A stretch of 64,000 nt of DNA from Testudinibacter aquarius (GTDB lineage: Bacteria; Pseudomonadota; Gammaproteobacteria; Enterobacterales; Pasteurellaceae), in the NCBI RefSeq assembly GCF_004342725.1, contig NZ_SMCP01000001.1, positions 1-64,000 on the forward strand, read 5' to 3'. The translations under genes were made by a program, and so were the position numbers. This document shows, piece after piece, positions 26,823 to 35,197 of the stretch. The stretch's first letter is position 1, and the number at the start of each line of letters is the position of its first letter. The notes under the pieces were generated by a model. The model saw nothing but the letters and a program-made list of their open reading frames with translations. It had not been told where the DNA came from and did no database searches.

Positions 26823-28268
26823 ATGAATATTATCTACATTTTATTGGATCAAGTTCGAAAAGATATGTTGGGTACTTACGGACACCAGATCGTAAAAACC
26901 CCCAATCTTGATAGACTGGCACAACAAGGCATTCGTTTCAATAACGCTTTCACGCCAGCCTCAGTGTGCGGTCCGGCTCGTACCTCGTTATTTACCGGGT
27001 TAATGCCCTCCTCACACGGCATTATCAAAAACGGAGAAAAAGGCGGCAGTGGTGAAATCAGCCGACAAGCCCCAAATATTGCCAAGCTCGACGGCTACAA
27101 CACCTATTTGATCGGTAAATGGCATGTCGGTACCAAATCCGTACCGGAAGATTATGGCATTCAAGGGCATAATTTTGACGGCTACGGCTACCCGGGCAGC
27201 GGCGTGTACAAAAATCTGGTGTTCAATCAGCCACCAACCCACTCTAACCGCTATCACGAGTGGCTGCTGGAAAAAAACTATGACATTCCAGCAGTCAGCA
27301 ACGCCTATTTTGGTGATAATCCACATTTGCGGGTGCAAGAGTTATGCGGTCTCTTATCCGGCAGCAAGGAGCAAACCACTCCCTATTTCATTATTGATGA
27401 GGCAAAACGCTACATTCAACAATCATTACAACAACAAAAACCGTTCTTTGCTTGGATCAACTTCTGGGGACCACACACGCCTTGCATCGTGCCGGAGCCC
27501 TACTATTCAATGTACAGCAAAGATGATGTCGTTTTAGATCAAAGTTTCTTTGTTCCCCTCGAAGGCAAACCTGACCACTACCGCACGATTTCCAAAATGT
27601 GGGGTATGTGGGAGGCAAGCGAAGATCACTGGAAAGAAGTGATCACCAAATTTTGGGGCTATATCAGTTTAATTGACGATGCAATTGGCGAACTGTTTGC
27701 CTATTTGGAAGCGAATGATCTGTATGACAGCACCTTTATTGTTGCGACCGCTGATCACGGTGACGCCATGGGCGCCCATCGAATGATTGAAAAAGGGGAG
27801 TTTATGTTCGACACCACCTACAACATTCCGATGATTGTTAAAGATCCAAGATCCGATCGCATTAATCAGCAAGATGACAATTTGGTATATCTGCATGACT
27901 TGACCTCAACGGTATACGACATTGCTCAACAGCCGATTCCCTCTGCATTTGAAGGTGAAACCTTGTTGCCGCTCACCCGTAACCATACTCAAAATCAGCG
28001 CAAAGGTATTTTGGCGCAACTTGCCGGACATTTTGTCTATTTTGAACAACGCATGTGGCGCCGCAAAGATTACAAATTGGTGTTCAACGCCACCGACCGC
28101 TGCGAGCTCTACGACATCCGCCAAGATCCGGAAGAAATGCACAATTTGTTCTATGAGAAAAATTACCGAGCTGTAAAACAAGAGATGTTGGAGGAAATGC
28201 GGCTGGAGATGAAAAAATTGGGCGATCCGCTGGAAAATTGGCTATATCGGGTTATTAATGAAATCTAG
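26823..28268 (+). CDS. Cys-type sulfatase, cytosolic (YidJ-like)
   Basis: A 481-residue arylsulfatase-family hydrolase of the alkaline-phosphatase superfamily. The formylglycine motif is C49-G-P-A-R53 within SVCGPARTSLFTG, so it is a cysteine-type enzyme activated by a maturase. Metal-binding residues near the N-terminus (LLDQ) and later DHGDAMGAH fit the family. It begins MNIIYILLDQ with no signal peptide and should act in the cytoplasm, unlike most bacterial sulfatases. It starts 2 bases after the symporter gene. The exact sulfate ester cannot be read from sequence. Confidence 0.92.
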   Translation: MNIIYILLDQVRKDMLGTYGHQIVKTPNLDRLAQQGIRFNNAFTPASVCGPARTSLFTGLMPSSHGIIKNGEKGGSGEISRQAPNIAKLDGYNTYLIGKWHVGTKSVPEDYGIQGHNFDGYGYPGSGVYKNLVFNQPPTHSNRYHEWLLEKNYDIPAVSNAYFGDNPHLRVQELCGLLSGSKEQTTPYFIIDEAKRYIQQSLQQQKPFFAWINFWGPHTPCIVPEPYYSMYSKDDVVLDQSFFVPLEGKPDHYRTISKMWGMWEASEDHWKEVITKFWGYISLIDDAIGELFAYLEANDLYDSTFIVATADHGDAMGAHRMIEKGEFMFDTTYNIPMIVKDPRSDRINQQDDNLVYLHDLTSTVYDIAQQPIPSAFEGETLLPLTRNHTQNQRKGILAQLAGHFVYFEQRMWRRKDYKLVFNATDRCELYDIRQDPEEMHNLFYEKNYRAVKQEMLEEMRLEMKKLGDPLENWLYRVINEI

Positions 28269-28359
28269 CCAAATTCAGCACTACGTTTGCAAAGTGCCGG
28301 TAAGGACAAGTGCGGTTAAACACAAACATGACTTTTCTTGAATAAAAAGGAAGAATGAT

Positions 28360-28956
28360 ATGGACAACAGCTCGATTGCTCCGACCGCACTTTGTTACTG
28401 CCAATTGATTGATCTACATCAGCTGCATAAAGGTATGATGGTGTATCAACAGGGCGAAATCGCCCAGGAATTTTACTATGTCAAACAGGGATTGATCGGT
28501 CTTTATCACATGTTGGACAACGGCAAAGAAAGCCTTGTCCGCCTGTATCGCCAAGGCGATTATTTTGGTTTCCGCACCCTGTTCGGGCTGGACGACAACC
28601 ATTATCATTGTAAAGCAAAAGTGTTGATTGAAGCAGAGGTGACGCGCATTAAACCGGTCAGTATCGAGCAGTTTTGTCTGCATAATCCCCAAATCGTAAA
28701 ATTCTTATTGCAAACACTGGCAAACGAACTGCGCGATGCCGAACAACGCTTGGCCAAGAGTGCCTATCTGCGCACACTTGATCGTGTAATTGACAGTTTA
28801 TGTTTTTTAACCAGCAATTTTCCTTATTATAATTGGACTTATCGCGAAATCGCCGAATATGCCGGCTGCGAAACCGAGACTGCCATTCGGATTGCAAAAG
28901 AATTAAAGCAAAATGGTTTATTCAGCGAATTATTACCACAACACAAAGGCAAATAA
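28360..28956 (+). CDS. Crp/Fnr-family transcriptional regulator
   Basis: A 198-residue protein with an N-terminal cyclic-nucleotide-binding-like beta roll (about residues 20-110) and a C-terminal winged helix near 158-190 (WTYREIAEYAGCETETAIRIAKELKQNGLF). The phosphate-binding cassette GE...RSA of true CRP is absent (the segment reads GFRTLFGLDDNHYHCKAKV), and the FNR cysteine pattern is not evident, though a CYC lies at residues 12-14. The ligand is therefore unknown. It lies between the sulfatase and its maturase and is a likely local regulator. AAGGAAGA precedes the ATG. Confidence 0.85.
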   Translation: MDNSSIAPTALCYCQLIDLHQLHKGMMVYQQGEIAQEFYYVKQGLIGLYHMLDNGKESLVRLYRQGDYFGFRTLFGLDDNHYHCKAKVLIEAEVTRIKPVSIEQFCLHNPQIVKFLLQTLANELRDAEQRLAKSAYLRTLDRVIDSLCFLTSNFPYYNWTYREIAEYAGCETETAIRIAKELKQNGLFSELLPQHKGK

Positions 28957-28980
28957 TCCCCACTTTTGAGGCGTGTTTCT

Positions 28981-30159
28981 ATGTCATTTTTTGCACCAAA
29001 AGCCTATTTTCATCTGATGGCAAAACCCAGCAGCTTCCATTGCAATATTCAATGTGAATACTGTTTTTATCTGGAAAAGGAACAACAGTTTGGCAAAAAA
29101 GCCTCTTTTATGTCACAAGAAACGCTGAAAAGTTATATTAAAAATTACATCGAATCACACGCCGGCGAACGGGTTGAGTTTGCTTGGCAAGGTGGTGAAC
29201 CTACCCTGCTAGGATTAGATTTTTTTCAAAGTGCGGTTGCATTGCAACAACAATTTGCTAACGGCAAAACCATCACCAATGCGTTTCAAACCAATGGCAT
29301 TGCTTTAAATCGGCAATGGGTAAGCTTTTTCAAGCGGCACAATTTCTTAATCGGCTTGTCGATCGACGGGTTAAGTGCGGTGCACAACCGCTATCGAATT
29401 GCGAGCAATGGCAATCCCACCTTTGATAAGGTTGTCGCCGCGCTCGAGCTATTGAAAAGCTATCAAGTAGAATTCAACACCTTAACCGTGGTCAACGATC
29501 AAAATTGGAATAAAGGCAAGGAAACCTATCTTGCCCTAAAAACACTAGGCTCTACCTTTATGCAATTTATTCCGATTGTCGAATACCAAAAGACCGCATC
29601 ACAACCTGCCATCATGCCGTTTTCTACCCCACCCGAAGGCTACGGGCGCTTTTTAGTCGATGTATTTCAGCAATGGCATCAACAGGACGTTGGGCAAGTG
29701 TTTGTTTTGGAATTTGAAAATCTGCTCGGGCAGCGGCTGGGATATCCCTCCAGCAGCTGTATCCACCAGCAGACTTGCGGCAAATCTTTGGTGGTCGAAG
29801 CCAACGGTGAAGTTTATTCATGCGATCACTACGTCTATCCGCAATACCGTGTAGGCAATTTAACTCAGCAGCCGCTCACCGACATTGTTTTATCTCAACA
29901 GCAACGGCAATTTGGACTCAATAAACAGCAAGGTTTAAGCCAAATTTGCCGACAATGTGAATACTTGACTTTATGCCATGGCGGCTGCCCGAAACATCGA
30001 ATTGTGCCACAACCGTCTGAATCTGCCGGCCACAACTATTTATGTGCATCCTATCGCTATTTTTTTCAAGAAACCGCACTTGGTATGCAGCAAATCTGCC
30101 AGCAAATTCGTGCCAATGCAAACCCGCCGCAAGGAACACAACATGTCAATCCGAAATAA
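28981..30159 (+). CDS. Anaerobic sulfatase-maturating enzyme (radical SAM)
   Basis: A 392-residue radical SAM enzyme that oxidises the sulfatase cysteine to formylglycine. The N-terminal cluster motif is C21-N-I-Q-C25-E-Y-C28, followed by the glycine-rich WQGGEPTLLG. The C-terminal SPASM region has the cysteines for two further Fe4S4 clusters (SSCIHQQTCG, YSCDHYVYP, ICRQCEYLTLCHGGCPKHR). I chose the ATG at 28981, which follows GAGG at 9 bases; a TTG at 28966 would add five residues over that site. The partner is almost certainly the sulfatase two genes upstream. Confidence 0.95.
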   Translation: MSFFAPKAYFHLMAKPSSFHCNIQCEYCFYLEKEQQFGKKASFMSQETLKSYIKNYIESHAGERVEFAWQGGEPTLLGLDFFQSAVALQQQFANGKTITNAFQTNGIALNRQWVSFFKRHNFLIGLSIDGLSAVHNRYRIASNGNPTFDKVVAALELLKSYQVEFNTLTVVNDQNWNKGKETYLALKTLGSTFMQFIPIVEYQKTASQPAIMPFSTPPEGYGRFLVDVFQQWHQQDVGQVFVLEFENLLGQRLGYPSSSCIHQQTCGKSLVVEANGEVYSCDHYVYPQYRVGNLTQQPLTDIVLSQQQRQFGLNKQQGLSQICRQCEYLTLCHGGCPKHRIVPQPSESAGHNYLCASYRYFFQETALGMQQICQQIRANANPPQGTQHVNPK

Positions 30160-30955
30160 AATTCGGCAACTTACTCCTGAGCTGAGTCTCTATCGCTACC
30201 ATCAAATACCGATGCTGGAAATCACACATGCCGTCGGCTGCGCCCAAATCGCCTTGCAAGGTGCTCAATTACTCAGCTGGAAACCGCACAACCAGAACCA
30301 AGATGTTTTTTGGTTAAGTGCGGTTGAACCTTTTATCTCCGGCAATCTGATTCGCGGCGGCGTTCCGCTTTGCTATCCATGGTTTGGCACAGCGAAATCG
30401 CCGATTCACGGCACGGCGAGATTACGCTTATGGGAATTAAGTGAATACCAACTGCAAGCGCAAAAAGTGCGGTTAACATTTTCACTCTTTGACGACAATC
30501 AGCAACTTGAAGCCGCTATAACAATGATTTTCAGCGAAAGATGCGAAATTATTTTCACTCACTACGGACAACAACCGGCGCAAGTTGCGCTACACAGCTA
30601 TTTTCATATCGGCAATATTGCACACATCGACATTACCGGGCTTACCACGCCCTGTTTCAACGCAGTTAGCCGGCAAATGGAAAACTCACCCAGCATACGC
30701 CGCATTACTGCTAGTACCGATTGTATTTATACTGATAATATCGGAACCAACCGTATTATCGATTATCACTTTAATCGAGAAATCGCGATAACACATCATA
30801 ATGCGACTGAAATCGTGTTGTGGAATCCGTGGCATACCCCGATGAGCGCGATGCAAGCACAGGATTATCAAAACATGATTTGCCTTGAAACTGCACGACT
30901 CTCGCAGCCACTAATGACCGGAGAACAAATATCTGTCAGTATTATTGCAAAATAA
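30143..30955 (+). CDS. D-hexose-6-phosphate mutarotase-like epimerase (YeaD family)
   Basis: A 270-residue protein of the galactose-mutarotase fold. The YeaD-type segments are clear: IRGGVPLCYPWFG near residue 68 with HGTAR after it, ALHSYFHIG near 150, and VLWNPW...MICLETA near 230-250. The family interconverts alpha and beta anomers of hexose 6-phosphates. It overlaps the end of the maturase gene by 17 bases and has AAGGA 7 bases before the ATG, so it belongs to the sulfatase operon. A role on the sulfated or desulfated hexose is inferred. The longer open frame beginning at 29978 is a shadow over the maturase. Confidence 0.85.
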   Translation: MSIRNKIRQLTPELSLYRYHQIPMLEITHAVGCAQIALQGAQLLSWKPHNQNQDVFWLSAVEPFISGNLIRGGVPLCYPWFGTAKSPIHGTARLRLWELSEYQLQAQKVRLTFSLFDDNQQLEAAITMIFSERCEIIFTHYGQQPAQVALHSYFHIGNIAHIDITGLTTPCFNAVSRQMENSPSIRRITASTDCIYTDNIGTNRIIDYHFNREIAITHHNATEIVLWNPWHTPMSAMQAQDYQNMICLETARLSQPLMTGEQISVSIIAK

Positions 30956-30973
30956 CATTTGAATTCAATAAAA

Positions 30974-30993
30974 TAGGGGATCGCAATCCCCTA
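30974..30993. terminator. bidirectional terminator between the sulfatase operon and trpX-like gene
   Basis: TAGGGGAT/ATCCCCTA forms a perfect 8-bp stem with loop CGCA. On the minus strand it runs into TTTTATT. It lies between two convergent genes. Confidence 0.65.
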
Positions 30994-31022
30994 ATTCAAT
31001 ATCCATTCTAAAATCAACATGC

Positions 31023-32000
31023 CTAATCGTGTTTTACCACTCTGGTCGCTTTTTCTAATAATACCTGCGGCACACTCACCCCCTGTAACGCTGCGGCTTG
31101 TGGGTTGAGATAAAGATCCAGATCAGTCATACGAACGGTTGCTAAATCCGGCACTTTCACACCACGCAGAACCTGTGCTGCCATTTTGCCGGTTTCAACC
31201 CCGATGTTATATTGATTAGTCGCCAGTGCGGCAATCGCACCACGCTCAACCGAGCCGAAATCAGCCGCAATCAACGGAATCTTATTTTCAACCGCCACTT
31301 TATACAATCCATCATAAGCCGATACCACGTTATTGTCGGTCGAGGTGTAAATCACCTGTACCTTACCCACCAAACTTTTGGCAGCAGTGCTGATGTCGAT
31401 GGTGCGTTGTGCCGGCACTGCCAACACACCGATGCCCTGTTTTTCTGCTTCGACTTTCAACATTTCCAACACCGCAACCGAATTGGCTTCGCCGGGACTA
31501 TACACATAGCCAATATTTTTCACATTTGGCACCAACGTGCGGATCAGCTCCACCTGCGGCTCCAACGGAATTTGATCGGAAACACCGGCAACATTGCCCT
31601 CATTTTTTCCCCATTGTTTCACCAATTTTGCTGCCAAAGGGTCAGTAATTGCACTGAAAATCACCGGAATTTGCCGGGTTGCCGCTGCAACCGGCTGGGC
31701 GCTTGGTGTTGTGATCGGAATAATCACCGCCGGATTGTCCCCCACAAATTTACGCGCAATTTGCCCTGCGGTGGCTGAACTGCCCTGTGCATTTTGATAA
31801 TCAATTTTAATGGTTTTACCGTCAACAAACCCCTCGTTCGCCAACTGATCAATAATCCCCTTACGGATCTCCTCCAATGCCGGATGCTCAACAATCGTGG
31901 TTATTGCCACCTTTTGCGGCGCCGCAGCCACCGCCGCTGTGCCACTGATCACTGCCAAACCGCCAAGTGCGGTCACTAATAATGTTTTTGCCAGTTTCAT
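31023..32000 (-). CDS. TrpX-like ABC transporter substrate-binding protein
   Basis: A 325-residue periplasmic binding protein of the ABC_sub_bind (TrpX) family, with a signal peptide of about 26 residues ending AVAAA. The mature part begins with VAITTIVEHPALEEIRKGI and shows the two-lobed binding-protein pattern (PVIFSAITDPLAAKLV near residue 115). Relatives bind tryptophan or other aromatic compounds. No permease or ATPase gene is next to it. A TrpR-like operator overlaps its promoter, which supports tryptophan as the ligand. Start is the ATG at 32000 with AAAGGAC upstream. Confidence 0.82.
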   Translation of the reverse strand: MKLAKTLLVTALGGLAVISGTAAVAAAPQKVAITTIVEHPALEEIRKGIIDQLANEGFVDGKTIKIDYQNAQGSSATAGQIARKFVGDNPAVIIPITTPSAQPVAAATRQIPVIFSAITDPLAAKLVKQWGKNEGNVAGVSDQIPLEPQVELIRTLVPNVKNIGYVYSPGEANSVAVLEMLKVEAEKQGIGVLAVPAQRTIDISTAAKSLVGKVQVIYTSTDNNVVSAYDGLYKVAVENKIPLIAADFGSVERGAIAALATNQYNIGVETGKMAAQVLRGVKVPDLATVRMTDLDLYLNPQAAALQGVSVPQVLLEKATRVVKHD

Positions 32001-32047
32001 AAATCATGTCCTTTCTTGTTGATAAGTTATTACAACTCTGTACCGCT

Positions 32048-32065
32048 GTACTAGTTTGGTAGTAT
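32048..32065. promoter_or_regulatory. TrpR-like operator upstream of the trpX-like gene
   Basis: GTACTAGTTTGGTAGTAT matches the E. coli trp operator pattern GTACTAGTTAACTAGTAC except in the centre and last base. It overlaps the -10 box of the predicted promoter, where bound TrpR would block transcription. The protein it controls belongs to a tryptophan-binding family. Confidence 0.7.
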
Positions 32066-32088
32066 AGATGCTTTTTAGATAAATTCAA
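32061..32088 (-). promoter_or_regulatory. promoter of the trpX-like gene
   Basis: On the minus strand TTGAAT (32083-32088) and TATACT (32061-32066) are separated by 16 bases. The leader is about 55 bases and ends in AAAGGAC before the ATG. The -10 box overlaps the TrpR-like operator. Confidence 0.65.
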
Positions 32089-32229
32089 TTACTTGTTAGC
32101 TTTTTACTAAAATTAACAACACAAGATTCGATCTTGCACAAAAAATAGCAACAGGATAAAATCGCCGCTCGATTTATACCGCACTTTATTGGGTATAACC
32201 TGACCTGACATCAGACCAAAGAGATTTTT

Positions 32230-33615
32230 ATGACTACTCAAACGAACTTTACGCCTGAACTGCTTTCTCCTGCCGGTTCACTGAAAAATATGCGCTACGC
32301 TTTTGCTTACGGTGCCGATGCGGTATATGCGGGGCAACCGCGCTACAGCTTGCGGGTGCGTAACAATGAATTTAACCATGCCAATTTGAAAATCGGCATT
32401 GATGAAGCCCACGCATTGGGCAAAAAATTCTATGTGGTGGTGAATATCGCCCCACATAACTCAAAGCTGAAAACTTTTATCCGTGACTTACAGCCCGTTA
32501 TTGATATGCAGCCCGATGCGCTGATCATGTCTGATCCCGGCTTGATTATGTTGGTGCGACAGCATTTTCCGCAGATCGATATTCACTTATCGGTGCAGGC
32601 CAATGCAGTCAACTGGGCAAGCGTCAAATTTTGGCATCAAATGGGCTTAACCCGCGTCATTCTGTCACGCGAATTATCACTTGAAGAAATTGCTGAAATC
32701 CGTCAGCAAGTGCCGGAAATTGAGTTAGAAATATTTGTACATGGCGCACTATGTATGGCGTATTCCGGGCGCTGCCTGCTTTCAGGCTATATCAATAAAC
32801 GTGATCCGAATCAAGGCACTTGCACCAACGCTTGCCGCTGGGAATATAATGTTAAAGAAGGACAACAAGACGACATCGGCAATATCGTCAACCAAGTTGA
32901 TCCAAGCCAACTGATTGATATTAAAAATGTTGCGCCGACACTGGGCGAGGGGCAGCCGACCGATAAAGTCTATTTATTAAGCGAAGCGCAACGCCCTGAT
33001 GAAGAAATGACGGCGTTTGAGGACGAACACGGCACTTACATCATGAATTCAAAAGACTTAAGAGCGGTACAGCATGTCGAAAAGCTGACCGCACTTGGTG
33101 TGCATTCATTAAAAATCGAGGGTCGAACTAAATCATTCTACTACTGCGCCCGCACCGCACAGGTTTACCGTAAAGCCATTGACGATGCGGTTGCAGGCAA
33201 GCCGTTTGACGATAGCTTGCTGCAAACCTTGGAGTCGCTGGCACATCGTGGCTATACTGAAGGCTTTTTGCGCCGCCACACCCACGACGAATATCAAAAC
33301 TATGATTACGGCTATTCGATTTCTGAGCGCCAACAATTTGTCGGTGAGTTTACCGGCGTGCGTAAAAACGGGCTAGCTGAAGTGGCAGTGAAAAATAAAT
33401 TCTTGCTCGGTGACGAAGTGGAAATGATGACACCGAAAGGCAATATTGTGTTCAAGATTGAGCAGATGTTGAACCGCAAGAATGAAGCCGTTGAGATTGC
33501 ACCGGGTGACGGTCATTTTGTATTTTTAGCAGTGCCGGACGATATCGAACTGAATTATGCGTTGCTGATGCGCAATCTTGTGGACAGCACCACGCGTAAT
33601 CCGCACAACAAATAA
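32230..33615 (+). CDS. trhP: tRNA 5-hydroxyuridine synthesis protein TrhP (YegQ)
   Basis: A 461-residue member of the U32 'peptidase' family (E. coli YegQ/TrhP about 453). TrhP is needed, with prephenate-dependent steps, to hydroxylate U34 of certain tRNAs. The U32 signature region EIFVHGALCMAYSGRCLLSGYI near residue 173 carries conserved cysteines that, with CTNACRW, probably bind an Fe-S cluster. No protease motif of known type is present. It stands alone and is followed by a promoter-like site and a terminator. Confidence 0.92.
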   Translation: MTTQTNFTPELLSPAGSLKNMRYAFAYGADAVYAGQPRYSLRVRNNEFNHANLKIGIDEAHALGKKFYVVVNIAPHNSKLKTFIRDLQPVIDMQPDALIMSDPGLIMLVRQHFPQIDIHLSVQANAVNWASVKFWHQMGLTRVILSRELSLEEIAEIRQQVPEIELEIFVHGALCMAYSGRCLLSGYINKRDPNQGTCTNACRWEYNVKEGQQDDIGNIVNQVDPSQLIDIKNVAPTLGEGQPTDKVYLLSEAQRPDEEMTAFEDEHGTYIMNSKDLRAVQHVEKLTALGVHSLKIEGRTKSFYYCARTAQVYRKAIDDAVAGKPFDDSLLQTLESLAHRGYTEGFLRRHTHDEYQNYDYGYSISERQQFVGEFTGVRKNGLAEVAVKNKFLLGDEVEMMTPKGNIVFKIEQMLNRKNEAVEIAPGDGHFVFLAVPDDIELNYALLMRNLVDSTTRNPHNK

Positions 33616-33649
33616 GCATTAAATTTAACAAAATATTTCATATTTGTTA

Positions 33650-33677
33650 TTGATTTGTGAAATTTATTCAGTATAAT
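33650..33677 (+). promoter_or_regulatory. promoter of a candidate small RNA
   Basis: TTGATT (33650-33655) and a consensus TATAAT (33672-33677) are separated by 16 bases and followed by AGCGCC, similar to the GC-rich discriminators of the tRNA promoters in this window. No gene start lies downstream on this strand; a strong terminator follows about 60 bases later. Confidence 0.6.
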
Positions 33678-33683
33678 AGCGCC

Positions 33684-33744
33684 ATACCCTAAAAAAGTAT
33701 GACTCCAAATATATTTTACCCTTCGGCTACGAAGGGTTTTTTTT
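33684..33744 (+). ncRNA. candidate small RNA downstream of trhP
   Basis: The predicted transcript of about 60 nt has a 5' hairpin CATAC/GTATG (loop CCTAAAAAA), an unpaired AU-rich stretch with TATATTTT, and a perfect terminator hairpin followed by eight T. Promoter, single-stranded U-rich segment and terminator are the usual layout of an Hfq-binding small RNA. I do not recognise a known family. An open frame beginning ATGACTCCA at 33699 has no ribosome-binding site and runs through the terminator, so I do not call it a gene. Confidence 0.4.
33718..33744 (+). terminator. strong intrinsic terminator
   Basis: ACCCTTCG/CGAAGGGT forms a perfect 8-bp stem with a GCTA loop followed by eight T. It ends the trhP transcript and the candidate small RNA. 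Confidence 0.9.
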
Positions 33745-33774
33745 GCCTATTACACTGCTGTTTACAACCGCTGA

Positions 33775-35130
33775 TTACAATTGCTGATACACTTTCAAGG
33801 CGTAAGCGTCCGACATGCCAGCGATATAATCACAGATCATCCGTTTTTTATCCGACTCAAGCGCACGTTGCCAGCGCTTTACCGTATTGGGTGGCAATAA
33901 GCGCTGCGGATCCGATTCAAAAATACGAAACAGTTCTGACAAAATTCGCTGTCCTTTATATTCAATCCGTTGAGTATCCACATGGCAAATCACATTTTGC
34001 CACACAAATTTTTTCAGCACCGCCAGCACCTGTTCGACTTCGGACGGCAGTTCAGCATTATAACGCAGTAATGGCTCTTCTAAATTGTGGTTCAGTTTCC
34101 AACGTGCTGAAGTGATAAAATAGTTCACCAATGCCCCAATTGCATTTTTTCGTTGATAGTGGTGCTCGGAGAACAGCTTTTCGCTCAATTGATCGATATT
34201 TTGTCGAATCCATAATGATTGACAAGCGCTCAACTGCTGATGCGCCTGCTGCCATTGTTGCAAGCTGACCATGCCGACCACGATCGCATCTTCCAAATCA
34301 TGCACTGCATACGCAATGTCGTCGGCAAGCTCCATAATGCTGCAATCTAATGATTTATAAACGGTTTTTAAGCTGTCTTCTGCAGTCTTTCGCGACTGCT
34401 GAAAACGACAGAACTCCTGTTTATCGGTTGCAGTTAATGGGGTAAGCAACCAATCGAACACCGCTAAATCGTCACGAAACAATCCCTTGCCCGGTTTCCA
34501 GCTACGCATATTGATATAACGTGGATCATCCAAGTGCGCTGCAGTCGCTAGCTCAGTATATTGCGGCGATGCCTGATCCAGAATGGCAGGATATTTCACC
34601 ACGCCTAAAATCGCACGACGTGTCAGATTCATGCCCGCTTTTTCGGTATAAGGCTCCAGCTTAGTGATCAAACGAAAGGTCTGCGCATTGCCCTCAAAGC
34701 CGCCATGTTGCGCCATCATATAATTCAGTGCCACTTCGCCGCCATGTCCGAACGGTGGATGCCCGATGTCGTGGGCAAAACACAGCGTTTCGATCAAACT
34801 GATTGGCGGCAACAGCGGTTTCAGGGCTTTTTGCAGCGTAGTTTCGGCACAGTTTAACTCAGCGGCGAGGGCTTGAAACGATTCGAGCAAACCCAACTGT
34901 GCCGCCAGACTGCTGCCAATTTGCGCCACTTCCAACGAATGGGTCAGGCGGGTACGATAAAAATCATTTTCGCCGACAGCATGAATCTGGGTTTTTGCTT
35001 GTAGGCAGCGAAATGCCGCCGAGTGCAGAATTCGTCCGCGATCACGCTGAAACGGCGAACGATGATCGTGTTCGCGTTTTGGATCATCGATATAACGCTG
35101 TTTCCACGCTTTTTGAATTTGAATCGTCAT
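33775..35130 (-). CDS. dgt: dGTPase-like deoxyguanosinetriphosphate triphosphohydrolase
   Basis: A 451-residue HD-domain phosphohydrolase of the Dgt family, cutting dNTPs (chiefly dGTP) to the nucleoside and triphosphate. HD residues are visible in [14 protein letters not shown] near residue 60, [16 protein letters not shown] near 115, and a later [19 protein letters not shown] chose the ATG at 35130 with AAGGA 6 bases upstream; ten upstream codons in frame lack a site. The next gene on the same strand, yfbR, is also a nucleotide-pool HD enzyme 67 bases upstream. Confidence 0.9.
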   Translation of the reverse strand: MTIQIQKAWKQRYIDDPKREHDHRSPFQRDRGRILHSAAFRCLQAKTQIHAVGENDFYRTRLTHSLEVAQIGSSLAAQLGLLESFQALAAELNCAETTLQKALKPLLPPISLIETLCFAHDIGHPPFGHGGEVALNYMMAQHGGFEGNAQTFRLITKLEPYTEKAGMNLTRRAILGVVKYPAILDQASPQYTELATAAHLDDPRYINMRSWKPGKGLFRDDLAVFDWLLTPLTATDKQEFCRFQQSRKTAEDSLKTVYKSLDCSIMELADDIAYAVHDLEDAIVVGMVSLQQWQQAHQQLSACQSLWIRQNIDQLSEKLFSEHHYQRKNAIGALVNYFITSARWKLNHNLEEPLLRYNAELPSEVEQVLAVLKKFVWQNVICHVDTQRIEYKGQRILSELFRIFESDPQRLLPPNTVKRWQRALESDKKRMICDYIAGMSDAYALKVYQQL

Positions 35131-35197
35131 AGCTTTCCTTGATCTAACTGCACACCGCACGTTTCATTGAATTGATTAAACCGCACTTTGCTGTATA

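Noticed and set aside
29978..30142. Upstream extension of the mutarotase gene
   Set aside because: The extra codons overlap the maturase C-terminus in another frame. The ATG at 30143 has AAGGA at good spacing and starts the family sequence.
33699..34115. 138-codon open frame on the plus strand after trhP
   Set aside because: It has no ribosome-binding site, runs through a strong terminator and then antisense over dgt. Its codons look unlike a protein.
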